A stretch of DNA of 64,000 nt from Gillisella vitis (GCF_014204625.1 NZ_JACHLU010000002.1:310001-374000); one strand, 5' to 3'; counted from the first letter of the stretch, positions 35,401 to 44,517 are shown. A program made the numbers and translations. The notes: generated by a model not told the origin, from the letters alone.

Positions 35401-36408
35401 GTGGGTATGATTTCGGCCATGCGCGGACGGATGAAGGGTGAAATCCCTCTCAGCAGCGTGTTTGAAAATCCAACCATCGCCGCCCTTGCCAGCCAGCTCG
35501 ATCAGGCCTCGGCCGGAAACACGCTGGTGGAGCCGGTGCTGACCATTCGCTCAAAAGGCTCACGGCCACCGCTGTTTTGCATCCACCCTGTTCTGGGGCT
35601 TGGATGGGGCTTTTTCACACTGGCCAAATATCTGGGCGATGATGCTCCGATCTATGCTTTGCAATCCGATGGCTTGCGCGGTACCACAGACCTGCCAAAC
35701 TCGATAGAAGACATGGCATCGCTGTATATTGAGCGTGTTCGCAAGATTCAGCCGCATGGTCCCTATCATTTTCTCGGCTGGTCTCTCGGCGGTCTGATTG
35801 CCCATGAAATGACCCGGCAATTGCGCGATAGCAATGAGATTGTCTCGTTCCTGGGCGTGCTGGATTCCTATCCTTTCAAAGTTCAAGGTTCTGGCAAGGC
35901 CAACAACGTCGAGCAGGATGATGCATCCCGCGCAAGGGCAGCCCTTGGCTTCCTTGGGTTTGATGAAAACGCAGCTGGGGAAAATCCAAGCCTGTCTGAC
36001 CTTGGCGATTTTGTTTTCAGAATGTTCGATTCCGAAAATCATGCGCTTCTGGAACAGGTTCGTCATTACGATCCAGAGTTTATTGCCCGCGCCCAGACAA
36101 CGATTCTCTATAATCTGGAGCTGGCGCAACGGTTTGTTCCGGGTTGGATTGATGTGGACATGCATTTCTTCAACGCCGAACAAAAAACCGGCGGTGCCTC
36201 GATCCGCAACATTCTGAACTATGATGCCGAGGCATGGTTGCCGCATGTGGATGGTCGTATCTATGTCCGCAATCTCAATTGCAGCCACCATGATATGCTG
36301 AATGCCGATATGGCATCCGAAATCAGTGCGGCGGTTCAGGCCGAAATCCTGCGGGAATTTCTGGTTCTGCGCCAGCCAAACCACAAGAACCTGTTGCGGA
36401 TGGCTTGA
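32413..36408 (+). CDS. Single-module nonribosomal peptide synthetase, C-A-PCP-TE
   Basis: This 1331-residue enzyme has EntF-like architecture. The condensation domain carries HHILMDG near residue 142. The adenylation domain (about 475-960) has FTSGSTGRPKG, YGPTETT, YRTGDLAR and NGNGKTDR. The carrier domain has FFALGGDSLAAV with the phosphopantetheine Ser near 993. The thioesterase has GWSLGG near 1123, LDSYP with the Asp, and the SHHDM His near 1291. By hand alignment to GrsA the specificity residues read D-I-L-Q-V-G-V-V-W-K, close to a remembered glycine code. No partner module, MbtH or phosphopantetheinyl transferase is in the window. GGGGTTGTAG before the ATG is a weak ribosome site. Confidence 0.93.
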   Translation: MSIVSRHEKNIPVSLAQAGMWVKQKVSPADLSFILAEAIEIHGPVDAECFCRSLYRLTEEAGVTRSNICELDGKPHQIIRATHVGAFEVLDFSDKKDPRADADAWMQAELRRTLDLAKDNLWASALLKLSADHWIWYHRAHHILMDGFSGGILARRMAEIYSAFVEGQTLEFCDLGSPQELLDQEKIYRESTHFQKDRAYWSEQLKALPPPVTLAKRKVEPSGGLLRHTTTLDRAKVKSLQQMSRSLGGSVPQAMIALVAAYYARATDCEELTMITMVTARLSQITRRIPGMMANAVPLRFKIAPDLTLRDLMKQVSQQMTRALRYQRYRYEDMRRDLGLVRPDAQIAWLGVNIEPFDYDLRFGGHPTTVHNLSNGTMTDFTIFAYDRGDNGDLRIDFDANPALYSAEELADHEARFMRLMAAAIAAPDQPLRDISLLSDLERETVLTQWNDTQRTVPDQTWPELFRQQAMRSPNAVAVSFEGGALTYAELDAASDHLAGYLLDRGVLPGMLVAVAVPRSERMVVALLAVMKAGAAYLPLDPADPSSRVEMILDDARPAAVITTEDVAVNLPGSGLNLVFLDKPLSRTSDVMPQGPNRDDTAYIIFTSGSTGRPKGVQIPHGALVNFLFAMQDLLKLSENDRLLAVTTISFDIAALELYLPLLAGARSVIAQRSTVRDPLALCRMIKAEGITVMQATPSLWRALLADHHDALQGLRSLVGGEALPSDLAHKMAGLGHPVLNVYGPTETTVWSTAMPLVGHDLDTSPIGRPIWNTRVYVLDRNGQPVPPGFIGELYIGGAGVAQGYLNRPDLTEERFLPDPFVGGGERIYRTGDLARWRNDGALEYMGRNDHQIKIRGFRVEPGEIETVLTAMPEILEAVVILRQDDERDKRLVAYLVAEKGVEIETADLSRRLSLVLPSHMIPAAYVVLDAIPLNGNGKTDRHALPKPQWDVSEGYIAPTTETEKWLAELWSKLLGVEKVGIHDSFFALGGDSLAAVGMISAMRGRMKGEIPLSSVFENPTIAALASQLDQASAGNTLVEPVLTIRSKGSRPPLFCIHPVLGLGWGFFTLAKYLGDDAPIYALQSDGLRGTTDLPNSIEDMASLYIERVRKIQPHGPYHFLGWSLGGLIAHEMTRQLRDSNEIVSFLGVLDSYPFKVQGSGKANNVEQDDASRARAALGFLGFDENAAGENPSLSDLGDFVFRMFDSENHALLEQVRHYDPEFIARAQTTILYNLELAQRFVPGWIDVDMHFFNAEQKTGGASIRNILNYDAEAWLPHVDGRIYVRNLNCSHHDMLNADMASEISAAVQAEILREFLVLRQPNHKNLLRMA

Positions 36409-36431
36409 TAGATTGTTGAACGTGCTTTGGT

Positions 36432-36456
36432 GGAAAGCTCTGGTTCGGGGCTTTCC
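36432..36456 (+). terminator. Possible hairpin after the NRPS gene
   Basis: GGAAAGC and GCTTTCC can pair over an eleven-base loop 24 bases after the NRPS stop. There is no T run, so the call is weak. Confidence 0.3.
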
Positions 36457-36560
36457 ATCCTGTGCGGTACCGCAATGTCTGATCTGTCATTCTCTATGGG
36501 GTTTGAGTTTTTATCATCTTAATGCAGATTGATGGAGCGTCGCAGTTCCCTATCATTTTT

Positions 36561-36589
36561 CAATGGGTTATCCTTTGGAAAACCCATTG
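36561..36589. promoter_or_regulatory. Inverted repeat just upstream of allA
   Basis: CAATGGGTT (36561-36569) and AACCCATTG (36581-36589) form a perfect inverted repeat ten bases before the allA ATG. It could be an operator for a ureide regulator or a hairpin hiding the start. The alternative ATG at 36563 lies inside its left arm. Confidence 0.5.
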
Positions 36590-36598
36590 GATCTGCCT

Positions 36599-37099
36599 AT
36601 GCCCAAATCTCTTTCCATCCACCCTCTCACGCCAGACTCGTTTGCGCCTTTTGGCGACGTCATCGAGACCAATCCGTCCACCATGCGTCTGATCAATGGT
36701 GGCACGACGGAGCGGTTTCATGCCTTGGCAAGCCCTGATGTGGTGGGCGAGGGGGCGCGGGTGATTCTCAATATCTTTCGCGGGCAACCGCGCCAATTTC
36801 CTTACTTGATCACCATGATGGAGCGGCATCCGCTGGGTAGCCAGAGTTTTACGCCGCTCTCGGGTCGGGCGTTTCTGGTGGCGGTGTCGCTGGATGAGGG
36901 GGGCAAGCCCGGCAAGCCGCAGGTGTTTCTGGCAAAAGCCCATCAGGGCGTGAACTATCACCGCAATGTCTGGCATCATCCTTTGATGGCGCTTGCGCAG
37001 GTCAGTGATTTTCTGGTTGCAGACCGGGATGGGCCGGGCAACAATCTCGAAGAGTTTTTCTTTGAAGAACCCTATGTGCTTGAGGAGCCAGCGCTATGA
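36599..37099 (+). CDS. allA: Ureidoglycolate lyase AllA
   Basis: The 166-residue cupin-like enzyme releases urea from ureidoglycolate to give glyoxylate. Family segments are [53 protein letters not shown] and [16 protein letters not shown] with the metal or active-site His residues. The start at 36599 fits the conserved N-terminus better than 36563. Its stop overlaps the uraH start by four bases (ATGA), so the two are one operon. Confidence 0.93.
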   Translation: MPKSLSIHPLTPDSFAPFGDVIETNPSTMRLINGGTTERFHALASPDVVGEGARVILNIFRGQPRQFPYLITMMERHPLGSQSFTPLSGRAFLVAVSLDEGGKPGKPQVFLAKAHQGVNYHRNVWHHPLMALAQVSDFLVADRDGPGNNLEEFFFEEPYVLEEPAL

Positions 37100-37452
37100 C
37101 CGGTCTGACCACCCATGTTCTCGATACCGCCCTTGGGCGTCCTGCCTCTGGCTTGCGCATTCAGCTGATGCGGATGAAGGGCGAGGAGGCGGACCTGATC
37201 AAGACGGTGTTTACCAATGCCGATGGCCGGGTCGATGGCGGGCCCATGCTGGTGGGTGATGAATTTCAGATCGGGCAATATCAATTGCTGTTTCATGCCG
37301 GGGATTATCTTGCCGCCACCGGCGCGCCGCTGAGCGATCCACCATTTCTGGATGTGATTCCGATCCGTTTCGGTATTTCTGACCCAAGTGCGCATTATCA
37401 TGTGCCGCTGCTGCTGTCGCCCTATGGATATTCGACCTATCGGGGGAGTTGA
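37096..37452 (+). CDS. uraH: 5-hydroxyisourate hydrolase UraH
   Basis: This 118-residue transthyretin-related protein hydrolyses 5-hydroxyisourate, the product of urate oxidation. It begins with [15 protein letters not shown] and carries the invariant C-terminal YRGS, along with [16 protein letters not shown]. His, Arg and Ser positions of the active site are all visible. It is translationally coupled to allA, and the metallophosphoesterase gene follows after three bases. Confidence 0.95.
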   Translation: MTGLTTHVLDTALGRPASGLRIQLMRMKGEEADLIKTVFTNADGRVDGGPMLVGDEFQIGQYQLLFHAGDYLAATGAPLSDPPFLDVIPIRFGISDPSAHYHVPLLLSPYGYSTYRGS

Positions 37453-37455
37453 GCT

Positions 37456-38202
37456 ATGCGGTTTGCAGCCATTGCGGATATTCATGGAAATGCGTTGGCG
37501 CTTGAGGCCGTGTTGGCGGATATTGCTGCACAAGGCATTGATTATACGAATATCGTGAATCTGGGTGATTGCTTTTCTGGTCCGCTGGAGGCAGGCCGAA
37601 CTGGTGACTTGCTGTTGCTGCTTGATCTTGTCACCGTGCGCGGCAATCATGATCGCTATTTGATTGAGCAGGAGCGGGCGTCAATGCACGCATCCGATGC
37701 TGTGGCCTATGACCAACTGGCACCGCGCCATGTTGAATGGCTAAAGAAACTGCCGTTTTCGACCGTGTGGCGGAATGAGGTCTATCTTTGCCATGCAACT
37801 CCTGTGGACGACAACACCTATTGGCTGGAATCGGTGACTGCTGACGGTGTTGTGTATTTAAAGCCCCGCGCCGATATAGAAACCTATGCCAGAAGCGTTG
37901 AGCAAGAGCTGATCTTGTGCGGGCACTCACATATTCCGCGCACTGTTTGGCTTGCCGATGGCCGGTTGATCGTCAACCCCGGCAGTGTCGGCTGCCCTGC
38001 CTATGATGACGATCTACCCTTTTATCACAAGGTGGAAGCGGCGACGCCGCTGGCTTCCTATGCCATTTTGGAAAAGACCCTGAACGGCTGGGCCGTAGCT
38101 TTTCGGCAGGTGCCTTACAATCATCTTGCCATGGCGAGGCTGGCCGCCGACAATGGCCGCAAGGATTGGGCAAGTGGTCTGGAAAGCGGCTGGCTGGGGT
38201 GA
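37456..38202 (+). CDS. Metallophosphoesterase of the YfcE/MJ0936 type
   Basis: The 248-residue protein shows the dimetal phosphoesterase motifs: FAAIADIHGNALALEAVL (D-x-H), VNLGDCFSGP (GD), VRGNHDRYL (GNHD) and LCGHSHIPRTV (GHxH). It sits three bases after uraH, so it is probably co-transcribed with the ureide genes, although no purine-related substrate is evident. Phosphodiesters or small phosphates are typical substrates. Confidence 0.85.
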   Translation: MRFAAIADIHGNALALEAVLADIAAQGIDYTNIVNLGDCFSGPLEAGRTGDLLLLLDLVTVRGNHDRYLIEQERASMHASDAVAYDQLAPRHVEWLKKLPFSTVWRNEVYLCHATPVDDNTYWLESVTADGVVYLKPRADIETYARSVEQELILCGHSHIPRTVWLADGRLIVNPGSVGCPAYDDDLPFYHKVEAATPLASYAILEKTLNGWAVAFRQVPYNHLAMARLAADNGRKDWASGLESGWLG

Positions 38203-38309
38203 GGGGTTTATGCCTCCTTGTTCAACTTTTCCCTGATAAACTCTCATCTGTCGGATGTGTGCGCTGTCGGGCAGATTGCCTTCCGCCCGGCAGCCGACAA
38301 CCGCGCGTT

Positions 38310-39776
38310 TCACGCCTCTCGCTGGCACCTGTCAACATAATCCTTGGCGTTCTCGCCCGCGATCCTCCCGGTGTTGAGGGCAAAGCCCATGGAAGTGCCG
38401 GGAAAGATGAAGGGGTAACTGTCGCCGTAGATGGCGCAGGCGTCGGTGCCTGCGGCATAGAGGCCGGGGATTGGCTTCCACTCCTTGTCGATCACCTCGG
38501 CTTTCTCGTTGATCTTGATGCCGCCAGCGCTGCCGTAAGCGCTTGGGAAATGCCGGGCTGCATACCATGTGCCGCCGGTGAGCGGACGAAGATAGCGCTG
38601 CGGCTTGTTGAACTGCTCGTCATAGCCCTTGGTGCAGAAGCGATTATAGGTCTCGATCGTCGCTGTCAGTCCCTCAAGATCGGCTCCGGTCTTGGCGCAG
38701 AGTTCCTCTAGGCTGGTGGCGCGGTAAAAATTGCCCTTGCCGCTTGCGAGATAGGCCTCAATAACGGCGGGCGCATTCTCGAATCTTGGTTGCTGGAAAA
38801 CGCGGTTGCGGGTGTCGAAATCGCGCTGCATGTCCTCTAAAATCGCTGCATCAAACAGCAGCAGCGCGGTCTTGTCCTTCTGCTGGGCAATGGCATTGGC
38901 GGTGAAGGTGACATTGGGCATCACCGCCTCGTTCATAAACCGCTTGCCGAGCAGATTGACCATCAGATGCGGCTGCCGACAGGCCTCGTGCAGGGCGGGC
39001 GGAATGGTGAGCGGATCGGGCATGCCATAGACCAGTTCCATGCCCATCTCGGTCTTTTGCGCGCCTGCCGCCCAGGCCATGCGCAGGCCGTCGCCAGTCA
39101 CGCCGGGGATCTTGAAGGGGAACAGGTCCTTGTCCACCTCATAGCCCGCATGGGTACGGATCATCTCGGCATTGTTGCCGAAGCCGCCTGTGGCAATCAC
39201 CACCGCCTGGCTCTCGACTCGGCTCGGACGCCCCTCCGCCTCGGGCAGAACAAGGCCTGCGACCCGGCCATCCCTGATGATCAGGTCTTCGACCGGCGTG
39301 TTGAGATAGAGTGTGACCCCAAGTTCGAGCGCCCGCTCGGTGAGAATCCGCATCATGGTCGCAGCCCCGCCCGGACCGGGCGGTCCCTTGTCTGGCTGCA
39401 CCAGATGCCATGTGGGATAGGAGCCGGAAAAATAGGTGGCGGGCTCGGCAAAGCGGACGCCAAGGCTTTCCAGCCAATGGATCGTATCGCCGGATTTGTT
39501 GAGAAAGGCTCTGACCAGAGCAGCATCGACCCGCCAATGGGTATAGGCCATGAAGGCCTCGAACGCCTCGTCTTTTGTCGGCTGAAAAAGCCGCTCGCGG
39601 GTCAGGCGGCTCTCAATGCCAAGCGGTCCCATGCCGCGATTGGCGGTGCCGCCGGTGATGGCCGCCTTTTCAAAAACGCAGACCGACAGGCCAAGCTGTG
39701 CGGCACCGATGGCGGCGGCGAGCCCCGCTGGCCCGGCGGCAATCACGGCGAGATCGGTCTTGATGGTGTCTTGCAT
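38310..39776 (-). CDS. FAD-dependent oxidoreductase, fumarate reductase flavoprotein type
   Basis: The 488-residue FAD_binding_2 protein has LAVIAAGPAGLAAAIGAAQ (a Rossmann motif in which Ala replaces the first Gly), VVIATGGFGNN, a middle substrate cap, and the C-terminal GLYAAGTDACAIYGDSY and GTSMGFALNTGRIAGENA. It resembles soluble fumarate reductases, 3-ketosteroid dehydrogenases and related flavoproteins. The true substrate is not deducible. The start at 39776 (MQDTIKTD) is preferred over the long upstream extension. It is divergent from a LysR gene, its likely regulator. Confidence 0.85.
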   Translation of the reverse strand: MQDTIKTDLAVIAAGPAGLAAAIGAAQLGLSVCVFEKAAITGGTANRGMGPLGIESRLTRERLFQPTKDEAFEAFMAYTHWRVDAALVRAFLNKSGDTIHWLESLGVRFAEPATYFSGSYPTWHLVQPDKGPPGPGGAATMMRILTERALELGVTLYLNTPVEDLIIRDGRVAGLVLPEAEGRPSRVESQAVVIATGGFGNNAEMIRTHAGYEVDKDLFPFKIPGVTGDGLRMAWAAGAQKTEMGMELVYGMPDPLTIPPALHEACRQPHLMVNLLGKRFMNEAVMPNVTFTANAIAQQKDKTALLLFDAAILEDMQRDFDTRNRVFQQPRFENAPAVIEAYLASGKGNFYRATSLEELCAKTGADLEGLTATIETYNRFCTKGYDEQFNKPQRYLRPLTGGTWYAARHFPSAYGSAGGIKINEKAEVIDKEWKPIPGLYAAGTDACAIYGDSYPFIFPGTSMGFALNTGRIAGENAKDYVDRCQREA

Positions 39777-39913
39777 GTCATTCCTCCCTGAATGAACCCG
39801 TTCGCTCCTCGCATCCGGGCAATGTCCTCCACGGTGGTTGTATCGGGGGTGGGTTATGACTACAAATTCATAAGGTTCATTTCTCATTCCGGTTGGGAAT
39901 GATGGGGGCGTGC

Positions 39914-40789
39914 ATGTATCGAGAATTGCAGCAATTCATCGTGCTGGTTGAGCAGGCCAGCGTCACCAAGGCCGCCACGGTTCTTGGCATCACCCAGTCG
40001 GCGCTGTCGAAGAGCCTGCAACGGCTGGAGGATCATCTCGGTCTGCAATTGGCAGAACGTGGTCCGCGTGGCCTCGTACTCACCGAGGAGGGCCGCGGCA
40101 TTTATGATCATGCCCGCCGGGTTGATGCCGAGATGCGCTCGCTGGAACTTGATGCCCGCACGCTCGGCGAGGGGCGGCGGCGGCGGATCAGGATCGGGGC
40201 AAGCCCCTCTTGGAGCATTGCCTGCATTCCCGATCTGGTCGCGCAGATTGGACAAAGTGAGCCTGATGTTGAGCTGTCTGTGCATGTGGATCTGGAAACT
40301 GAACTGCTGCGGCTGCTGGCGCAGGGCGAGCTGGATATTGCCCTTGGCAATACCGACCTGGAACTGAGTGACCATCATGTCGGCCGTGATGCGTTTGTCA
40401 CCGTCGATGTGCGGATCGCCGCCCGTGCCGGTGCCGTGTTGGCAGCACCTGATCTGCCAACTCTGCTGGCCCGCGACTGGATTGATTATCACAACGCGCT
40501 CGACCAGCCCGCTTGGGATGGTGCCAGCATTCGCAGCAGGGTACGGGGGCGGATCGTCAAAACCTCTTCCTGGATTGATGCGCTGCTGATTGCCGCCCGC
40601 ATGGATGCGCTCATTCCGCTGCCCGCGCATCTGGCGGCGTTTCTGCCGAAGTTCGGATTGCAGTTCATGGATGGCGTCACGCCGATCGCGCAGTTCAACG
40701 CTGGCCTGCGCTACCGCACATCTTTTGCCGCCACCCGCACCGGTCGCAAGGTCTGCGACGCGGCCAAGGCATTGATGTGCGCTCAGTAG
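39914..40789 (+). CDS. LysR-family transcriptional regulator
   Basis: This 291-residue protein has the LysR helix-turn-helix at residues 2-60 (QQFIVLVEQASVTKAATVLG, then QSALSKSLQRLEDHLG) and a periplasmic-binding-like effector domain. ATG 39914 matches the usual start. It is transcribed away from the flavoprotein gene at 38310-39776. This pairing usually means that LysR controls the divergent gene. The effector is unknown. Confidence 0.88.
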   Translation: MYRELQQFIVLVEQASVTKAATVLGITQSALSKSLQRLEDHLGLQLAERGPRGLVLTEEGRGIYDHARRVDAEMRSLELDARTLGEGRRRRIRIGASPSWSIACIPDLVAQIGQSEPDVELSVHVDLETELLRLLAQGELDIALGNTDLELSDHHVGRDAFVTVDVRIAARAGAVLAAPDLPTLLARDWIDYHNALDQPAWDGASIRSRVRGRIVKTSSWIDALLIAARMDALIPLPAHLAAFLPKFGLQFMDGVTPIAQFNAGLRYRTSFAATRTGRKVCDAAKALMCAQ

Positions 40790-40869
40790 AGAGGCCTATT
40801 TTGTATCGCTGGATCATGGGGAGATGACACAGAAAAGCGTTTGTAGCGTGTTCCTCAACACTGAACCCG

Positions 40870-42171
40870 TCACGGCTTACTGGCCACACCCGCCACATAG
40901 GTCTCCACCACAACCCGGTCATCGCCCAAGGTCTGCATCAAAAACAGCTCTTCGGTCAGCGTGGTTACGGCTTCCATTTTCAGTGCCATGGCAGGCGTTG
41001 CACAGGCATTGAGCACCACCAGATCGGCCTCTGTTCCCGGCTCCAATGTGCCGATTTTATCGGCCAAGGACAGGGCAAGGGCATTGCCCAGCGTCATGTG
41101 GTAAAAACTGTCGAGCGGGTTCAGCCTCTCGCCCAGAAGTTGCTGGATTTTATAGGCCTCATCCATGGTGCGCAGCATGGAATAGCTGGTGCCGCCACCG
41201 ATGTCGGTGGCCACGGCCACGCGCACGGGCTTTTCCCGACGTTGAATGGCTTTGAGCGGAAAGAGGCCGGAGCCAAGGAAAAGGTTTGATGTCGGGCAGT
41301 GGACGGCAACAGAACCAGATTCGGACAATGCATCCGCCTCGCGTTCCGACAGGTGAATGGCGTGGCCAAACAGAGTCTTTTTTCCAAGCAAACCGTAGCG
41401 GGCGTAAATATCCGTATAGTCAATGGACTCAGGGTAAAGGCTTGCCGTGAAGTCAATTTCCTCGCGGTTTTCCGAAAGGTGCGTCTGGATGTGAAGATCG
41501 GGAAATTCATAGGCCAGCGCCTGTGTGCGCTCCATCTGCTCCGGCGTTGAGGTAATGGCAAAGCGCGGCGTAATGGCCACCATGTTGCGGCCGCGCCCGT
41601 GCCAGCTTTCAATCAATTCGCGGGTTTCATCATAGCCGCTTTGCGGCGTGTCCAGCAGGCCTTGCGGGGCGTTGCGGTCCATCATCACCTTGCCCGCAAT
41701 CATGCGGGTGCCGCGCCGCGCACTCTCGGCAAAGAAAGCATCGGCAGAGGTTTTATGCACCGAGCAATAGGCCACCGCTGTGGTGGTGCCCTGGCGCAAA
41801 AATTCATCGAAGAAATGCGTGGCAATGCGTTGTGCATGGGCAGTTTCAACGAACCGGCATTCCTCGGGGAAGGTGTAGGTGTTGAGCCATTCCAGCAGAT
41901 TGGCGGCATAGGAGCCAATCACCTGCATTTGCGGAAAATGCACATGGCAGTCAATAAAGCCGGGCATGATCAGATGCGGGCGATGATCCACCTCCATAGC
42001 CGTCTCGGTGGCTTTTGCCTTGACCTGATCATAGGCACCAGCGGCAAGTATCAGCCCGTTTTCTACCAGCACAGCGCCATCGGCTTCATAGAGATAGCTG
42101 TCTGTGTCAGTAATGTGCTGGGGGGCGGCGCGAAAAGATAGCAGGCGGCCACGGATCAGGGTTTCAGTCAT
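40870..42171 (-). CDS. guaD: Guanine deaminase GuaD
   Basis: The 433-residue amidohydrolase converts guanine to xanthine. It shows the zinc-binding PGFIDCHVHFPQM, the PRFAITSTPEQM segment, HTLSENREEID-like (seen as QTHLSENREEID), HAIHLSEREAD and the ATDIGGGTSYSMLRTM pattern of guanine deaminases. Its ATG overlaps the puuD stop by one base, so guanine and urate steps are co-transcribed. Confidence 0.95.
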   Translation of the reverse strand: MTETLIRGRLLSFRAAPQHITDTDSYLYEADGAVLVENGLILAAGAYDQVKAKATETAMEVDHRPHLIMPGFIDCHVHFPQMQVIGSYAANLLEWLNTYTFPEECRFVETAHAQRIATHFFDEFLRQGTTTAVAYCSVHKTSADAFFAESARRGTRMIAGKVMMDRNAPQGLLDTPQSGYDETRELIESWHGRGRNMVAITPRFAITSTPEQMERTQALAYEFPDLHIQTHLSENREEIDFTASLYPESIDYTDIYARYGLLGKKTLFGHAIHLSEREADALSESGSVAVHCPTSNLFLGSGLFPLKAIQRREKPVRVAVATDIGGGTSYSMLRTMDEAYKIQQLLGERLNPLDSFYHMTLGNALALSLADKIGTLEPGTEADLVVLNACATPAMALKMEAVTTLTEELFLMQTLGDDRVVVETYVAGVASKP

Positions 42172-43403
42172 TACTCAGTTTTGCCTTTCACAGCGCTTTC
42201 ATACCAGGCCACCAGCAAAGCCCGCTCTTGCGGGGTAACACTGGTGACATTGCCGGGCGGCATAGCGTGGCTACGGCCCGCCTGCACATAAATCTCGCGG
42301 GCATGGGCGGCAATCTCGTTGTCGGTTTCAAATTTCACGTTCTTGGGCGCAAATGTCAGCCCCTCCCATGAGGGTTCTTGCGCATGGCACATGGAGCAGC
42401 GGCTCTCAACAATATCACGCGCCTTGGTAAAATGCGCATCCGCCATAAACTGTTGTTGCATCGGCGACAGGCTGACATGCTCACCCTCAGAGGGTTTTTG
42501 CACGGTGGAGAGCCACATGATGATGATGAAAATTACCGTGGTGATCATCCATGTCCAGATCGGTTTGCCCTTGCGCGCGTGGCCAGTGTTGAACCAATGG
42601 CGGATGGAGACGCCCATCAGGAACACAAGGGCTGCAATAATCCAGTTATAGGCCGTGGCAAAGGCCAGCGGATAATGGTTGGACAGCATGAAGAATACGA
42701 CAGGCAGCGTCAGGTAATTGTTGTGAAGCGAGCGCTGTTTGGCAATCATGCCATATTTCGGGTCGGGTTTGCGTCCGGCAATCAGATCGGCCACCACCAC
42801 GCGCTGATTGGGCATGATGATGAAAAACACATTGGCGGTCATGATGGTGGCGGTAAATGCGCCGAGATGCAAAAAGGCTGCACGCCCCGTAAACACCTGC
42901 GTATAGCCCCAGGCCATAATCACCAGCAGAATATAGAGCAGGATCATCAAGCCCCATGTGCTTTTGCCAATCGGCGATTTGCACAAGAGATCATAACAGA
43001 TCCAGCCAATGGCGAGAGAGCCAGCGGAAAGCACAATGGCCTGAACATGGCTGAGATCCAGCACGCTGCGATCAATCAGAAATAGATCAGCCCCGCCATA
43101 ATAGACCACGCAGAGCATGGCAAAACCGGAAAGCCAGGTGGCATAGCTCTCCCATTTGAACCATGTGAGGTGCTTGGGCATGGAGGCCGGGGCGACCAGA
43201 TATTTCTGCACATGGTAAAAACCACCGCCATGCACCTGCCACTCCTCACCATAGACGCCTTCCGGCATTCCGGGGCGCTTGGTCAGGCCCAGATCGAGGG
43301 CGATAAAATAGAAGGAAGAGCCGATCCACGCGATGGCGGTGACAACATGCAGCCAGCGCACAGCAAAGGTGAGCCATTCCCAGGCAATGGCATATTCATA
43401 CAT
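42171..43403 (-). CDS. puuD: Urate hydroxylase PuuD, membrane type with cytochrome c
   Basis: The 410-residue protein is the membrane urate oxidase that yields 5-hydroxyisourate. It has about eight hydrophobic segments from WLTFAVRWLHVVTAIAWIGSSF to the WMITTVIFIIIMW region and a C-terminal cytochrome c domain with CSMCH and the MPPGNVTSVTPQER heme-Met segment. Electrons probably enter the respiratory chain. The start at 43403 (MYEYAIAWEW) is preferred over the 18-residue extension. The LysR gene lies upstream on the same strand. Confidence 0.93.
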   Translation of the reverse strand: MYEYAIAWEWLTFAVRWLHVVTAIAWIGSSFYFIALDLGLTKRPGMPEGVYGEEWQVHGGGFYHVQKYLVAPASMPKHLTWFKWESYATWLSGFAMLCVVYYGGADLFLIDRSVLDLSHVQAIVLSAGSLAIGWICYDLLCKSPIGKSTWGLMILLYILLVIMAWGYTQVFTGRAAFLHLGAFTATIMTANVFFIIMPNQRVVVADLIAGRKPDPKYGMIAKQRSLHNNYLTLPVVFFMLSNHYPLAFATAYNWIIAALVFLMGVSIRHWFNTGHARKGKPIWTWMITTVIFIIIMWLSTVQKPSEGEHVSLSPMQQQFMADAHFTKARDIVESRCSMCHAQEPSWEGLTFAPKNVKFETDNEIAAHAREIYVQAGRSHAMPPGNVTSVTPQERALLVAWYESAVKGKTE

Positions 43404-43507
43404 AAGGCACCCCGTTTTCTCTCCCGACTCGTAACTGTGCAAAATGTTGGGACGCAAGGGAAGGGGTGGATGGGGTGAATGTGTAAAAAATTGTGCATGA
43501 CTTCAAT

Positions 43508-44413
43508 TTAGGCAGTGTCGTGGGGAAGGGGTGGCAGCTCCTCTTTCAACCATTGGTGAAATGCTTTTATTTTGGGCGCATTGCGCCGGTGGGGAGAGTA
43601 GGTGAGCCAGTAAACCTGTTCATCCCGGTAGGTCAGGTCAAAAGGCTGAACAAGTCGACCGGCATCAAGGTCATCCTGAACATAGAAAGGGCTGAGCATT
43701 GCCGCGCCATGACCGGCAATGGCGGCACCTGCCTCCAGATCAAGCACGCCAAAGGCCGTGAATTTGATGGAGGCTCTGCTTGGCGAAGGAATGCCTGCCG
43801 CGGTAAACCAATCAGTCCACCAGCATTCGCCGGTGCTGATCCACGGCAGTTTGAGCAGGTCTGCTGGCTCTTGGACCCCGCCAATGCTGGCCGCCAGCGC
43901 CGGGCTGAACATGGGGGTGTAGTCCAGCTCCAGAATCCGGTGGCAGATCATGTCTGGTAACGGCTCTTTGCCGATGCGGATTGTGACATCAGCGTTGTTG
44001 CGGCCAAGATCATTCTTGCTCTCCGACCGCAGCAGCCGCACGGCAATGTTTGGATGTTTGAGCTGAAATTTTCCCAGATGCCGCGCCAGCCATTGCGATG
44101 CGAATGTGGGTGTTGAGTGAATTTCCAGCACCTCATCCACGTTTTGCCGCGCCAGCGCTACAGCTTCGCGCAGCAGCTCAAACCCTTCGCGTGTCTTGGG
44201 CAAAAGCCGCTCGCCTGTTTCCGTCAAGGCAATCTGGCGGGTTTGGCGCAAAAACAGCGCCTCGCCAAGATTGTCTTCCAAAAGCTTGATCTGATAGCTC
44301 ACCGCCGTTTGCGTCATGCCAAGCTCATCTGCTGCACGGGTAAAACTGCCGTGGCGCGCCACCGCTTCAAACACGCGCAGCGCATTGATGGGAAACTGTT
44401 TCGATAGTTTCAT
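43508..44413 (-). CDS. LysR-family regulator, GcvA-like
   Basis: The 301-residue protein opens with FPINALRVFEAVARHGSFTR and AADELGMTQTAVSYQIKLLE, the LysR helix-turn-helix of the GcvA-type group. The effector domain follows. It precedes puuD and guaD on the same strand by about 100 bases, so it may regulate these purine genes. The start at 44413 leaves out a non-conserved 24-residue extension. Confidence 0.88.
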   Translation of the reverse strand: MKLSKQFPINALRVFEAVARHGSFTRAADELGMTQTAVSYQIKLLEDNLGEALFLRQTRQIALTETGERLLPKTREGFELLREAVALARQNVDEVLEIHSTPTFASQWLARHLGKFQLKHPNIAVRLLRSESKNDLGRNNADVTIRIGKEPLPDMICHRILELDYTPMFSPALAASIGGVQEPADLLKLPWISTGECWWTDWFTAAGIPSPSRASIKFTAFGVLDLEAGAAIAGHGAAMLSPFYVQDDLDAGRLVQPFDLTYRDEQVYWLTYSPHRRNAPKIKAFHQWLKEELPPLPHDTA

Positions 44414-44517
44414 GGATAAGCTCTCTTTATGAGAGGCCAGCGTAATTGAATTGGACCTCACGCGCAATTGCGGCAATTTATTCAAGGATAATCAGTTGCT
44501 TAAAACGTGAGGTGGCG

